Below are positions 52,096 to 61,594 of a stretch of DNA of 64,000 nucleotides, one piece after another. Position numbers and translations under genes: made by a program. Position 1 is the stretch's first letter; every line of letters starts with the position of its first letter. The stretch covers positions 248,001 through 312,000 of the forward strand of contig NC_019892.1 in NCBI RefSeq assembly GCF_000242455.2. Direction: 5' to 3'. A model generated the notes under the pieces. It ran no database searches, was not told the DNA's origin, and saw only the letters and a list, made by a program, of their open reading frames with translations. The DNA comes from Singulisphaera acidiphila DSM 18658 (GTDB lineage: Bacteria > Planctomycetota > Planctomycetia > Isosphaerales > Isosphaeraceae).

Positions 52096-52575
52096 CTGGT
52101 CCGTTTGATGGATCGGAATCAGGGGGTGAATCGAGAAGGTTGCGGGGCCTATCCGCTCCGCCCCGTTGCTTTCCCGACGCAACGTGTCATCCTATTAGGG
52201 ATGTGGCGAATCGACGTTCTTGACGATCGTTTTTCCGACATGCTAAGGTCTGCTGGCAATCTCAACATGGACCGATTCCGCAATAATTTTATTGTGCGAT
52301 GAGTGTCCCGCCCTTCCCTTGGCCAATTCTCCTGCCCGGCCTGCGCTGACCTATGGTTTTGATGAGAGCATAGGCGGTCTCTTGCCGAGAGAATGTCGAG
52401 GAGATATCGATTTCACCTCGCGCCATTGGCGTGTCTTTTCGGTGGTTCGAGGAGGCGATAACTCGGTCGATCAGGTCTGTTCGTGGTATTTGGGTGGAAG
52501 AATAACCAGACGAAGCGGGCGGGGTTTTGGGCTCGGCGTTGAGTCCGGGCTCAACGGCGAAGATGGTGGCCGGCG
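52096..52575. other. Intergenic region without visible gene
   Basis: A 480-base gap upstream of the WD40-caspase gene. Short open frames here carry no motif. A weak TTGACG at 52220 with TAAGGT 18 bases later is too poor to call a promoter. Confidence 0.5.
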
Positions 52576-55500
52576 ATGAGAAGCATTGTAATGAATGGGG
52601 AACGAGTGGCAGGGGCCAGCGCCGTATGGGAGCGGTGGGACCCTTGCGGGCTCGCCTTGCGCGGAGCTTTGCCCCGCGATCCGGTAAGGCCCCTCTTGGG
52701 GATCCGGCGAATCCTGGCCGTGGCCTTGCTGTTGTTGTTGGGCGGGGCGGTTCCGGGCCGTGCGGAACCGCCGGGTGAGAAGCTGGCCGAGCCCAAGCTT
52801 GTGCTGGATGCCCAGGGGTTCACGAGCCGGGTCAACAGCCTCGCCTTCAGCCCCGATCGGCAGCTTCTTGCGGCGGCGGGCAACGACAAGACTGTCCGGA
52901 TCTTTCACCTTGAGACGGGGCAGATCCAGGCCACGCTGCGCGGCTACGACGGGATCGGCGCCGAGGGCGAATGTGCGGCTGTCGCATTCTCGCCGTCCGG
53001 TCGGGAACTCCTGGTCGGCGTCCAGTCGAATACGACCGAGGGGGCGATCCGGGTCTACGACGTCGCCGACTTCGAGCAGATCGCCCAACTCCTTCCCGGG
53101 CACGATCGCGGCGGGGTGGTCCGCCTGGCTTTCTCGCGTGACGGCCGTTTTCTCGCTTCGGTCGGCGCTGACGACGAGGTTCTGATTTGGGACTGGCCGA
53201 CACGCAAAGTGCGCGGTCGTGCCACGGTTCAAGGGCTGCCCAGCTACCTTGGCTTCCTGACCGATATCCCGGTCCTGATCGCGTTCGATCGCGGCGGGGT
53301 GAAAGCCTGGTCTGCGCTGCACGCCAAGGAATTCGCGAAGTTGCTTCCGGCGGAAAAGGCTGAGCTCGGCGCGCCGGCCTTGGTGCAGAAGACCCTCGGT
53401 CGCTTGATGGCGATGGATCGGGGAATGCGCCAGGTGAAACTCCCCTATGCGGGGCTCGAGGACGCGCGCTACCTTGACCTTGACGTGGGGCACGACCTCC
53501 GCTCGGGGAGCGGAACGAAGGCGGGGCGCCCCTGCTACTTCGTCGGTCTCTGGTCCGACGTTGACGGCCGTCTGGTTCAGCTCTACGAGGGGCATGGCTA
53601 CGGCGTGCCGTCGCTCGCGCTCAGCAGCGATGGGGCCTGGGTCGCCAGCGGCGACCACTTCGGCGAGATCCATCTCTGGGAGGTGGCGACGGGGAAGCGA
53701 AAATCGCTTTTCAGCGGCTCCGGCCGGCGGATCTACTCCGTCGGCTGGGCCCCGAACGGACAAGGGCTCGCCTTTGGCACGAAGCCGCATGCCGGAACGC
53801 GCTGGAAGTTTAACGACTACGCCGACCTGGAGCAGACCTTCGACCTCGATAAGCGGCGGATCCGCGACGAGATCACGGGGAACCCGCAAACCGCCATTCT
53901 TCGCGAGGGGAATCGCGAGCTTGCCCCCGAGATTGCCGCCGAGTGGAACGTGAACGCTCTCTCGTACCGCCGCCAGGGGCGACGGGTCAGCCGGTACACG
54001 TTTCCCCCCGGCGTGATGGCGATGTGCGCCACGTTCGCCAAGTCAAGCCAGTTGGGCCTGGACGAGGCCGTGATTGTCGGTCGAGACGACAATGCGATGA
54101 TGTGCATGGATCTGCGCGGCATGATCGGCCGGCGCGAGTTCGTCGGTCACTCCGCGCCCGTGACGGCCGCTGCCGTGTCGCCCGACGGCCGCTTTCTCGC
54201 CTCCTCGTCGATCGACCGCACGTTGCGGGTCTGGAGTCTCGCCAACCTCAAGATCTATGCCGGCCCCGACTTCGACTACTCGGCTGGGGGAATCGTCACG
54301 TACGTCCTCCCCGGCGGCTTCGCGGAGCGCGCCGGGATCCGGTACGGCGATCTGCTCTCCCGGATGGGCGGGCTCGATATGCCGACCTTGGTCGATCGTT
54401 ATATCAACGATCGCTGGCCGTTCAAGGTGGGGGAAGCTGTTGATTTCGAGATGTCGCGGGGGGGGAAGCCGTACCGGGCGAAGGTGACGCTGATCGCCTC
54501 GAGCGACTTCATCGAACCGTTGGTCAGCCTCTTCATCGACCATGCCGGCGAATGGGTGGCCTGGACGCCGCAAGGGTACTACGACGCCTCGCCCGGGGGG
54601 GACCGGCTGATCGGGTGGCACGTCAACGACGGCCGCGCGCGGGCGGCCAAGTTCTATCTCGCCCGCCAGTTCCGCAAGCGGTTCTACCGCCCTGACATCA
54701 TCGATCGCGTGCTCGAGCTTGGCGACGTCTCGAAGGCGGTCGCTGCTGCCAACGCCGCGCGGCCGCGACCGGTCGAGATGCTCGACCTGCGCAAGGTCGA
54801 CGACCTCAAGAAAATCGAGCCGCCGATCGTCCGGCTGATCGAGCCCGACACCGGCGCTCGGGTTCGCGGCGGTCGGGTCACGGTCCGGGCCGAGGTCCGG
54901 TCGCAGAACGGCCTGCCGATCACCGAGGTCAGGATCCTCGTCGATGGGCGTCCTGCCCAGGGGGGCGAAGTCGTCAACGGCCCCGACGACACGCCCGAGC
55001 GAAGGACCGTGACCCAGGAGGTTGACGTCCCGCGCGGTCGGAGTGAAGTCTCGGTCCTGGCGATGAACAAGGAGTCGACCAGCCAGCCGGTGGCCGTCGC
55101 TGTGGAGCGGAGCGGTGGCGCGGAATCGCCCAAGCCGAAGGTCTACGTCTTCGCCGTCGGGATCTCGCAATATGTTTTGAAGGACCTGAACCTGCGGTTC
55201 GCCCACAAGGATGCGACCGACTTCGCCGCTGCCTGGGAGCCGCAAAAGGACGTTTTCTACTCCGGGGTCGACGCACGCTCGTTGATCGATGTTCAAGCGT
55301 CCGCGTCCCAGATTCGCGACGGCCTCCAGCGGCTCGCCCAGGCGGCGAAGCCTGAGGATGTTGCGATCTTGTTCATGTCGTCGCACGGCATGCGCGACGC
55401 CTCGGGGGACTATTACCTGGGGACGCACGAGATTGACCCGGACCGACTTCTGGCCACCGGCATCCCGTCCAGCGAGTTCATTCGACAGGTCGCCAAGCTG

Positions 55501-55905
55501 CCGTGCAAGGTGCTCATCTTCGTCGATACCTGCCACAGCGGCGGTCTGGGGGCCAAGCTGGTGGACGACCCGCTCCGCGAGCTCGTCTCGGACGAAGTGG
55601 GGGCGATCCTGTTCGCGTCGTCGACCCCGCGCGAGGAGAGCCTCGAGTATCCCAAGCTTCAAAACGGCGCGTTCTCCAAGGCGATCCTCGACACGCTGCA
55701 AGATCCTGCCAGCGACCTCGATCGAGACGGCAAGCTGACGATCACGGAGCTTGATTTCTGGATCGACAACCGCGTGCAGAAATTCACGCGCGGGCAGCAG
55801 CATCCGACGACGCACAAGCCCTCTACCATTCCGAACTTCGCGATCTACCAGTTCCTCAAGCCCGAGGGTCCCTCGAGCGGTTCCGCGCCGGGAGGCAGGC
55901 CATGA
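52576..55905 (+). CDS. WD40-PDZ-Ig-caspase (C14) protein
   Basis: A 1109-residue multidomain protein. A hydrophobic stretch at about 45-60 (ILAVALLLLLGGAVPG) is a signal peptide or anchor. Residues 75-565 hold WD40 blades (FSPDRQLLAAAGNDKTVRIF; VSPDGRFLASSSIDRTLRVW). A PDZ-like segment follows at 570-650 (VLPGGFAERAGIRYGDLLS), then an Ig-like region (about 755-850). A caspase-fold peptidase domain (about 855-1100) closes the protein, with His937 in FMSSHGMRD and Cys986 in VDTCHSGG, so the dyad is intact. Such metacaspase-like proteins cut after basic residues. ATG 52576 is used; 52591 is an alternative. It opens the co-directional block to 63.8 kb. Substrate and trigger are unknown. Confidence 0.9.
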   Translation: MRSIVMNGERVAGASAVWERWDPCGLALRGALPRDPVRPLLGIRRILAVALLLLLGGAVPGRAEPPGEKLAEPKLVLDAQGFTSRVNSLAFSPDRQLLAAAGNDKTVRIFHLETGQIQATLRGYDGIGAEGECAAVAFSPSGRELLVGVQSNTTEGAIRVYDVADFEQIAQLLPGHDRGGVVRLAFSRDGRFLASVGADDEVLIWDWPTRKVRGRATVQGLPSYLGFLTDIPVLIAFDRGGVKAWSALHAKEFAKLLPAEKAELGAPALVQKTLGRLMAMDRGMRQVKLPYAGLEDARYLDLDVGHDLRSGSGTKAGRPCYFVGLWSDVDGRLVQLYEGHGYGVPSLALSSDGAWVASGDHFGEIHLWEVATGKRKSLFSGSGRRIYSVGWAPNGQGLAFGTKPHAGTRWKFNDYADLEQTFDLDKRRIRDEITGNPQTAILREGNRELAPEIAAEWNVNALSYRRQGRRVSRYTFPPGVMAMCATFAKSSQLGLDEAVIVGRDDNAMMCMDLRGMIGRREFVGHSAPVTAAAVSPDGRFLASSSIDRTLRVWSLANLKIYAGPDFDYSAGGIVTYVLPGGFAERAGIRYGDLLSRMGGLDMPTLVDRYINDRWPFKVGEAVDFEMSRGGKPYRAKVTLIASSDFIEPLVSLFIDHAGEWVAWTPQGYYDASPGGDRLIGWHVNDGRARAAKFYLARQFRKRFYRPDIIDRVLELGDVSKAVAAANAARPRPVEMLDLRKVDDLKKIEPPIVRLIEPDTGARVRGGRVTVRAEVRSQNGLPITEVRILVDGRPAQGGEVVNGPDDTPERRTVTQEVDVPRGRSEVSVLAMNKESTSQPVAVAVERSGGAESPKPKVYVFAVGISQYVLKDLNLRFAHKDATDFAAAWEPQKDVFYSGVDARSLIDVQASASQIRDGLQRLAQAAKPEDVAILFMSSHGMRDASGDYYLGTHEIDPDRLLATGIPSSEFIRQVAKLPCKVLIFVDTCHSGGLGAKLVDDPLRELVSDEVGAILFASSTPREESLEYPKLQNGAFSKAILDTLQDPASDLDRDGKLTITELDFWIDNRVQKFTRGQQHPTTHKPSTIPNFAIYQFLKPEGPSSGSAPGGRP

Positions 55906-56160
55906 CACACCGCGCCGGCCCTTTCGAGTGGCCACGATTCTCTTCCCCCTCGAGATCCGGCCTTCCAGGGGGTGATGTGTTGGCGGCGCACCTGTCCCTT
56001 GGCCCGTCGCTCTCGGACGAGGGCGCGGTCTGACGATCCGGCTTCTTGCCTTTGCGTCAAAAAAAGGGCTGCGACACAACACTTTGCCGGTGCCGTATCT
56101 GATGGCGACGAGGCGTTTGCCTCTCGCTTCACCTTGAATCCTCATGCGGGAGCCATCGCA

Positions 56161-57336
56161 ATGAAAACGCGTTCGATGTTTCGGACCCTCGCGCTCTTCG
56201 CGGCTCTGCCCGTTTGGGCATACACCGCTACTCCCGCCCACGCCCAAGGACGTGGAGGTTATGGAGGACGGTCCGGGGGGAACGATGCCGCGAACATCGC
56301 GGGGCAAATCCTCAGAGGCATCAATCAAGGAATTCAGCAGCAGCAGGGGACCTACCCCCCGAGGCAGCAACCCCCGTTGGGCGGCTCGAACTTGGGAGGC
56401 CTCCAGGGGCAGAGGCCCCAGTCTCCGTCGTATAACCTGGGCGGCTCTTCGCTGGGCGGCCTGCAAAATCAACCTGGGAGGGGTTTTGTCAATCCGTCCA
56501 ACCTGGGGGGGATGAGCCGGGCCAATAGCCTCAACAACGGGGGCCTGTCCGACGCGTTCGGCCAGCAACCGCAGTATCAGCCGCAGTATCAACCCCAGTA
56601 CCAGCAGCCCCAGCCCCAGCCGTATCAGAATCAAGCCTATCAGCAGCCCCAGTACCAGCCGCAGGTCTCCGGCGGCCCGAATCCCGGGCAGGCTTATCAG
56701 ATCCCGTCGCAATATTCCAGCTACGCGGCCGGTAGCGTGATCAACTGGGGTCAGTCTCGCTACCAGCTTGGCAGCGACGGGACGATGACGGCGTACACGG
56801 GGCCGGCCCAGGCGAGCACCAGCCCGAATTCCCAGCCGAGCTCCAATGGCCCGACTCCGGGCCAGCGCTATCAGATTCCGGCCCAGTACGCCGGCACCAC
56901 CCCCGGCGCGCAGGTCACCTACGGCGGGAACCGCTACATTGCCAACAACGACGGGACGATGACCGCGTTCACCGAATCCGGCGGCGCGAATGACTCGGCC
57001 CTTGAACGTACGGCGACCGGCCCGGTTCCGGGCAAGCGTTATCAGATTCCGGCCGAGCACGCCGGCACCGCACCCGGCACGGAGGTCAGCTACGGCGGGA
57101 ACAGCTATATCGCCAACACCGATGGGACGATGACCGCGATGAAGATGTCCAGCGCGGACGACCTGTTTAGCGGCATCGAGGTTGAGGAAAAGCCCGCCGG
57201 CCCAGTCCTGGGCAAGCGGTATCAGATCCCGGCGGAGCACTCGAATACGGCGCCGGGCTCACTGATCACCTATGGCGGGAATAGCTATGTGGCCAACGAC
57301 GACGGGACGATGACCGCGTTCAAGTCCCCCCAATAA
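56161..57336 (+). CDS. Secreted YQIP-DGTMTA repeat protein, four repeats
   Basis: A 391-residue secreted protein. The signal peptide ends at about residue 29 (ATPAHAQG). A Gly/Gln/Pro/Tyr-rich disordered region (30-170) follows, with QPQYQPQYQ runs. Four repeats of about 43 residues lie at roughly 172-214, 229-272, 287-330 and 347-389. Each runs PG-x-x-YQIP...PG...YGGN-x-Y...DGTMTA. GGGAG lies nine bases upstream of ATG 56161. I do not recognise the repeat as a named domain. The gene beside it encodes a shorter paralogue, and a membrane kinase follows, so the repeats may be surface ligands or structural parts. The function is unknown. Confidence 0.85.
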   Translation: MKTRSMFRTLALFAALPVWAYTATPAHAQGRGGYGGRSGGNDAANIAGQILRGINQGIQQQQGTYPPRQQPPLGGSNLGGLQGQRPQSPSYNLGGSSLGGLQNQPGRGFVNPSNLGGMSRANSLNNGGLSDAFGQQPQYQPQYQPQYQQPQPQPYQNQAYQQPQYQPQVSGGPNPGQAYQIPSQYSSYAAGSVINWGQSRYQLGSDGTMTAYTGPAQASTSPNSQPSSNGPTPGQRYQIPAQYAGTTPGAQVTYGGNRYIANNDGTMTAFTESGGANDSALERTATGPVPGKRYQIPAEHAGTAPGTEVSYGGNSYIANTDGTMTAMKMSSADDLFSGIEVEEKPAGPVLGKRYQIPAEHSNTAPGSLITYGGNSYVANDDGTMTAFKSPQ

Positions 57337-57469
57337 AGGAGGGACGATCCGGGCGCTGATCCCTTGGGAAAGGCGCTCTCATGGAGTGGGAGCTTTGGTG
57401 TTCTAGGTGGCTGGGGCCTCGTCTTCGAGACCCCGGTGCCATCTGGATCCGTTTGCGGGGGTCCTCAAG

Positions 57470-58213
57470 ATGAAAACGAGTCGGATGATTCGGATTCTCA
57501 TGCTGTTGGCGGTCCTGTCTGTCTGGGCTTTCAGCGTCCTTCCCGCCCACGCTCAGCAGCGTCGCGGGGGGGCGGGGGCGTCGGGCGGGAACGGCTTGCG
57601 CAATACCACGGGCCAGCCGTCGTCGATGGCTCCCACCGGGCCGGCTCCGCTCGGAGGTTCCTCAATGGGGGGCTTTCAGAACGGCGGGTTGTCTGGCATC
57701 GGCGGAATCAATCGCCTCGACAACGGGGGCCTGTCCAACGCGTTTGGCGATCCGCCACAGTATCAGCAGACCCTGGGGGCCCCGATTCCCGGTCGGCCCT
57801 ATCAGATCCCGAGCCAGTATGCCAACAACGCGCCCGGTACGGTGATCACCTGGGGCCGCTATCGTTACCAGCTCGGCAGTGATGGGACGATGACCTCGGC
57901 CGGGCCGATTCCCGGCCAGCCTTATCAGATCCCGGCCGAATATGCCAACCAGGCACCTGGCACGGTCATCACGAAGGGGCGATATCGCTACCTGCTGGGC
58001 AATGACGGGACGATGACCGCGTACGTTGGCCCCGAGCCGAGACAGACCGGCGCTGAGACTCAGCGGCCCTCTACCGGTCCGATTCCGGGCGAACGGTATC
58101 AGATCCCGGCCGAGCACGCGAACGCAGCCCCGGGGGCCGTGCTTACCTACCATGGGAACAACTATGTGGCCAACAAAGACGGGACGATGACCGCCCTCGC
58201 GTCTCCCCCGTAA
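57470..58213 (+). CDS. Secreted YQIP-DGTMTA repeat protein, three repeats
   Basis: A 247-residue paralogue of the preceding protein. The signal peptide (MKTSRMIRILMLLAVLSVWA, cut near AHAQQ) and the NGGLSNAFG motif match its neighbour's NGGLSDAFG, showing tandem duplication. The Gln-rich spacer is much shorter. Three repeats lie at about 103-145, 145-186 and 204-245, each with YQIP and a terminal DGTMT. ATG 57470 is chosen because the signal peptide then starts correctly; the frame extends upstream to 57407 without support. It ends 85 bp before the kinase-cytochrome gene. Confidence 0.83.
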   Translation: MKTSRMIRILMLLAVLSVWAFSVLPAHAQQRRGGAGASGGNGLRNTTGQPSSMAPTGPAPLGGSSMGGFQNGGLSGIGGINRLDNGGLSNAFGDPPQYQQTLGAPIPGRPYQIPSQYANNAPGTVITWGRYRYQLGSDGTMTSAGPIPGQPYQIPAEYANQAPGTVITKGRYRYLLGNDGTMTAYVGPEPRQTGAETQRPSTGPIPGERYQIPAEHANAAPGAVLTYHGNNYVANKDGTMTALASPP

Positions 58214-58298
58214 ATGGGGATGCTGCTCATGTTGTCATCTCGTCACTCGTTTTTAGGTTGGAAGACGGAGAAGTGCCGATGTGTTGTCGGAGATCGCC

Positions 58299-61200
58299 AT
58301 GCCCCTGAGCCTCGCCCCTGGCGTGATCCCCGTTCCCGGCTACTCTCTTGCCCGCTTGCTGGGTCGGGGAGGGTTCGGTGAGGTCTGGGAAGCCGTGGCC
58401 CCCGGCGGCGTCCGGGTCGCCATGAAGTTCGTTCGTGTGAACCCTCAGGAAGCCGGGCCCGAGGAACGGGCGCTGGAAATCGTCAGCAACATTCGCCATC
58501 CCCACCTGCTTGATATCCAGTTCGCCGCCCGCGTGGAGGACTATTTAGTGATCGCCATGCCGCTCTGTGAGAAGAGCCTCTGGGATCGTCTGCGCGAGTG
58601 CCGAGACCAGGGTCTGCCCGGCCTGCCGTATGACGAGCTCATCGGTTATATGGACGAGATGGCGAGTGCGGTCGACTACCTCAACGAGCCGCGGCACGAG
58701 GCGGGCGACGGTCGCAAGGTCGGTGTGCAGCATCGCGACATCAAGCCGCACAACATCTTTCTCGTCGGCGGATCGACCCGGCTGGCGGACTTCGGCGTGG
58801 CCAAGATCCTCGAGGGACGCGCCGGCGACCATACGGGGAATATGTCGCCGCACTACGTCGCGCCCGAAGTGCTCGACGGCCGGATGTGCCAGCAGACCGA
58901 CCAGTACTCGCTGGCCATGACCTACTGCCATCTCCGGACCGGCCGGCTCCCCTTTCGAGGCGACTCGATCAACCAGATTCTCTATGCGCACCTGCATCAG
59001 CTCGCCGACTTGTCCGGCCTGCCCGAACCGGAGCAGAACGTGGTCACTCGCTCCCTGGCGAAAGAGCCGGACGACCGCTGGCCGAACTGCCGGGCCTTTG
59101 TGCGGGCGCTTCAGGCCGCCTCTCTGCGCGAAGGATCGCCGCCGTCGTACGGAGCCGCAGGCCCTCTTCCCATGACCGTGTCCCCAGGCCGGCTCGAGAC
59201 GACTTCGGAGACTCATCTCGCGATCAGTTCGCAACACCCCCCCCTGCCCGATTCACAGACCCAGTCGTTGTACGAGGCGCAGGGGACAACGCAACGAACC
59301 GATGTTGCGCCGCCCGCTCCTTCTCGCCGCTGGAGGAACCGCCTGATCGGGGGCGGGGTCGCGGCGGCGCTCGCCGGTGGTGCCTTTGCACTCATGCCGA
59401 TGCTTCGCTCGGATAAAGTCCCTGCCCCTCCGGTCGCTCCACAATCGGCCGACGCCAGCGCTCGGCCGGTCCCGGTGGTGGACGCGGCGCTTCCCGCCGT
59501 GTCAACGGATCCCCCGCCCGTGACTCCTCCGCCGGTGCGCGCTCGCGACACGTCCAAGCCCGAGCAGGCCCAGCCGCCGGTGGTCCAGGGTGAGTCCCCC
59601 CCCACGACCGACACGACGGAATCCCAGGTCGATCGCCGGCCTCCCCCTGCCTCACCGCCTGCCTCCGCGTTGCCGGACCGCCCCGACCGGGAGACCCCCC
59701 AGCTTGCGTCCCTGCTGGTCACCCCTCGGACCCCCGAACCCGAGGGGGACCTGGCCGTCAAGGCGCACGGCCTTCTCAAGAAGTATTGCTATCGTTGCCA
59801 CGGCGTCCGATTCGAGGTCCCTGGATACAACGTGCTCGACCACGACATCCTGGTCGCCAAACGGGGCGAGGAGGAGCAACCCTACGTGGTCCCGGGCAAG
59901 CCCGCCGAATCGGCGATGTGGGACCGCGTCGGGGTCGAGAAAGACATGCCCCCCTCGGGCCCCAAACCCACCGAGGCGGACCGGGCCCTGATCGGTCGCT
60001 GGATCGCGGCGGGCGCCTTGTTCCCGGCGGCCAATCCGGTCGACCGGCCGCTGAAGGGGGAGCACGACGTGGTTGTCGCCGTTCGCGACTACCTTCGCCC
60101 GTTGCGCGAGACCGATCGGGCCTTCCTCCGCTTCTTCACGATCCACAACCTGTACAACAACAAGTCGATCAGCGACGACGACCTCAGGTTGGCCAGGGCC
60201 GCCGTCGCGAAGCTGGTCAACAGCCTGAGCTGGAAGACCGACATCGCCGTGCCGAAGCCGATCGACCGCGAGCAGACCGTCTTCGCACTCGACCTCCGCG
60301 ACGTCGGCTGGGACGAACAAGACCGCTGGAACGAGATGCTCAGCCACTACCCTTATGGCTTGAAGCATGACAAAGTGCAGGACCAGGCCACTCGCGAGGC
60401 GGCCAAGGAGGTCTACACGCTGGCGCAAACCTCCATGCCCTACGTCCGGGCCGACTGGTTCGTGGCCAACGCCTCGCGACCGCCGCTCTATCATGCACTA
60501 CTCGAGATCCCCGAAAATCTTCAAGCTTTGGAAAAGAAGCTCGCCGTTGATCCTTGCGCTGACTTCCTCCGCAATAAGCTGGCGCGGGCCGGCTTCGCCA
60601 CCAGCGGAGTCTCCAGCCAGAACCGGCTGGTCGACCGGCATCCGGCGAGCTACGGCGCTTATTGGAAGAGCTACGACTTCAAGAAGAACGAGGGGACCGG
60701 CAACCTGTTCCGCTACCCGCTCGGGCCGGTCTTCGAAGGCAACCCGTTTCCACGCCAGGCGTTCGAGCATGCCGGCGGAGAGATCGTCTTCAACCTCCCC
60801 AACGGCTTGCAAGGGTACGTGCTGGTCGATGGCAAGGACCAACGGATCGACGCCGGCCCGATCGAGGTCGTGGGCGATGCGCTCAAGACGGCCGGCACCT
60901 CAGCCATCGTTCCGGGCCTTTCCTGCATGGCCTGCCACCAGTTGGGGATCGTTCCGTTCAAGGACACGATCCGCGAGGGCTTGGCCGTCGCTGGCGAGGC
61001 CGGGGAGAAGGTCGAAATGCTCTACCCCGAGAAAGCCGTGATGGATCGGCTCATCACCAAGGACCAGGCGCGTTATCTCAAGGCCCTCGAGGAGGCGACC
61101 GGGTCCTTCCTCATGCAGGGGGAAGATCGAGAGAAGCCGATCCGCGACTTCCCCGAGTCGGTCGGAGCGATCGCCCGCACCTATCTCAAGGACCTTGGCC

Positions 61201-61418
61201 CCGAGGATGTGGCCGCCGAGTTTGGCGTGAGCGATCCCAAGGAGATGGTCGCCATGATTCGCGCCAACAAGAAGTTGCGCCAGCTTGGCCTTTCGCCGCT
61301 CCTCTCGGGGGCCGCAATCAAGCGGACGGATTGGGACTCGCTCGAGGGGCGGGCCATCTCGACCTTCCAGGAGGCCGCCCATGAACTCGGCATGGGGAGC
61401 CCGTTCCGAGCCTACTGA
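58299..61418 (+). CDS. Ser/Thr kinase fused to extracytoplasmic di-haem cytochrome region
   Basis: A 1039-residue membrane protein. The N-terminal Hanks kinase (about 14-275) has GRGGFGEVW, Lys43, HRDIKPHN, DFG and an APE motif. A Pro/Ser-rich linker leads to one membrane helix (about 350-368). The outside part has two c-type haem sites: CYRCH at 497-501, followed by a PSCyt1-like MPPSGP with a possible Met ligand, and CMACH at 876-880. Between them is a 350-residue region typical of planctomycete cytochromes (GGEIVFNLPNGLQGYVLV). ATG 58299 has GGAG about seven bases upstream; a GTG at 58281 is an alternative. A haem-based redox or ligand sensor that signals by phosphorylation is a reasonable inference. 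Confidence 0.92.
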   Translation: MPLSLAPGVIPVPGYSLARLLGRGGFGEVWEAVAPGGVRVAMKFVRVNPQEAGPEERALEIVSNIRHPHLLDIQFAARVEDYLVIAMPLCEKSLWDRLRECRDQGLPGLPYDELIGYMDEMASAVDYLNEPRHEAGDGRKVGVQHRDIKPHNIFLVGGSTRLADFGVAKILEGRAGDHTGNMSPHYVAPEVLDGRMCQQTDQYSLAMTYCHLRTGRLPFRGDSINQILYAHLHQLADLSGLPEPEQNVVTRSLAKEPDDRWPNCRAFVRALQAASLREGSPPSYGAAGPLPMTVSPGRLETTSETHLAISSQHPPLPDSQTQSLYEAQGTTQRTDVAPPAPSRRWRNRLIGGGVAAALAGGAFALMPMLRSDKVPAPPVAPQSADASARPVPVVDAALPAVSTDPPPVTPPPVRARDTSKPEQAQPPVVQGESPPTTDTTESQVDRRPPPASPPASALPDRPDRETPQLASLLVTPRTPEPEGDLAVKAHGLLKKYCYRCHGVRFEVPGYNVLDHDILVAKRGEEEQPYVVPGKPAESAMWDRVGVEKDMPPSGPKPTEADRALIGRWIAAGALFPAANPVDRPLKGEHDVVVAVRDYLRPLRETDRAFLRFFTIHNLYNNKSISDDDLRLARAAVAKLVNSLSWKTDIAVPKPIDREQTVFALDLRDVGWDEQDRWNEMLSHYPYGLKHDKVQDQATREAAKEVYTLAQTSMPYVRADWFVANASRPPLYHALLEIPENLQALEKKLAVDPCADFLRNKLARAGFATSGVSSQNRLVDRHPASYGAYWKSYDFKKNEGTGNLFRYPLGPVFEGNPFPRQAFEHAGGEIVFNLPNGLQGYVLVDGKDQRIDAGPIEVVGDALKTAGTSAIVPGLSCMACHQLGIVPFKDTIREGLAVAGEAGEKVEMLYPEKAVMDRLITKDQARYLKALEEATGSFLMQGEDREKPIRDFPESVGAIARTYLKDLGPEDVAAEFGVSDPKEMVAMIRANKKLRQLGLSPLLSGAAIKRTDWDSLEGRAISTFQEAAHELGMGSPFRAY

Positions 61419-61490
61419 TCTTGAAAGACTCTCGCGGTGATCTGGCTGACTTGGCTTGGTGCGGTGCGGTTTCCGCCCCGCCTGCAAGAC

Positions 61491-61514
61491 CTGGGACCGC
61501 GGGCGACCCGCCTG
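61491..61514. repeat. REP-like element, left arm (copy 3)
   Basis: CTGGGACCGCGGGCGACCCG, followed by CCTG, is a third copy of the GC-rich arm at 20559 and 34644. No matching right arm is visible. It lies between the kinase-cytochrome gene and the next gene. Confidence 0.6.
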
Positions 61515-61594
61515 CAATATTTGATTATTTGATTTCGCCTGAAAGGCTGTGTCACAGACAGACCGCTTCAACATCCCACTCTTCGAGGTAGGAG

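Noticed and set aside
61547..61557. CTGTG-T-CACAG palindrome as a CRP-type site
   Set aside because: It is only 11 bases with no matching half-site spacing or repetition; chance is a sufficient explanation.
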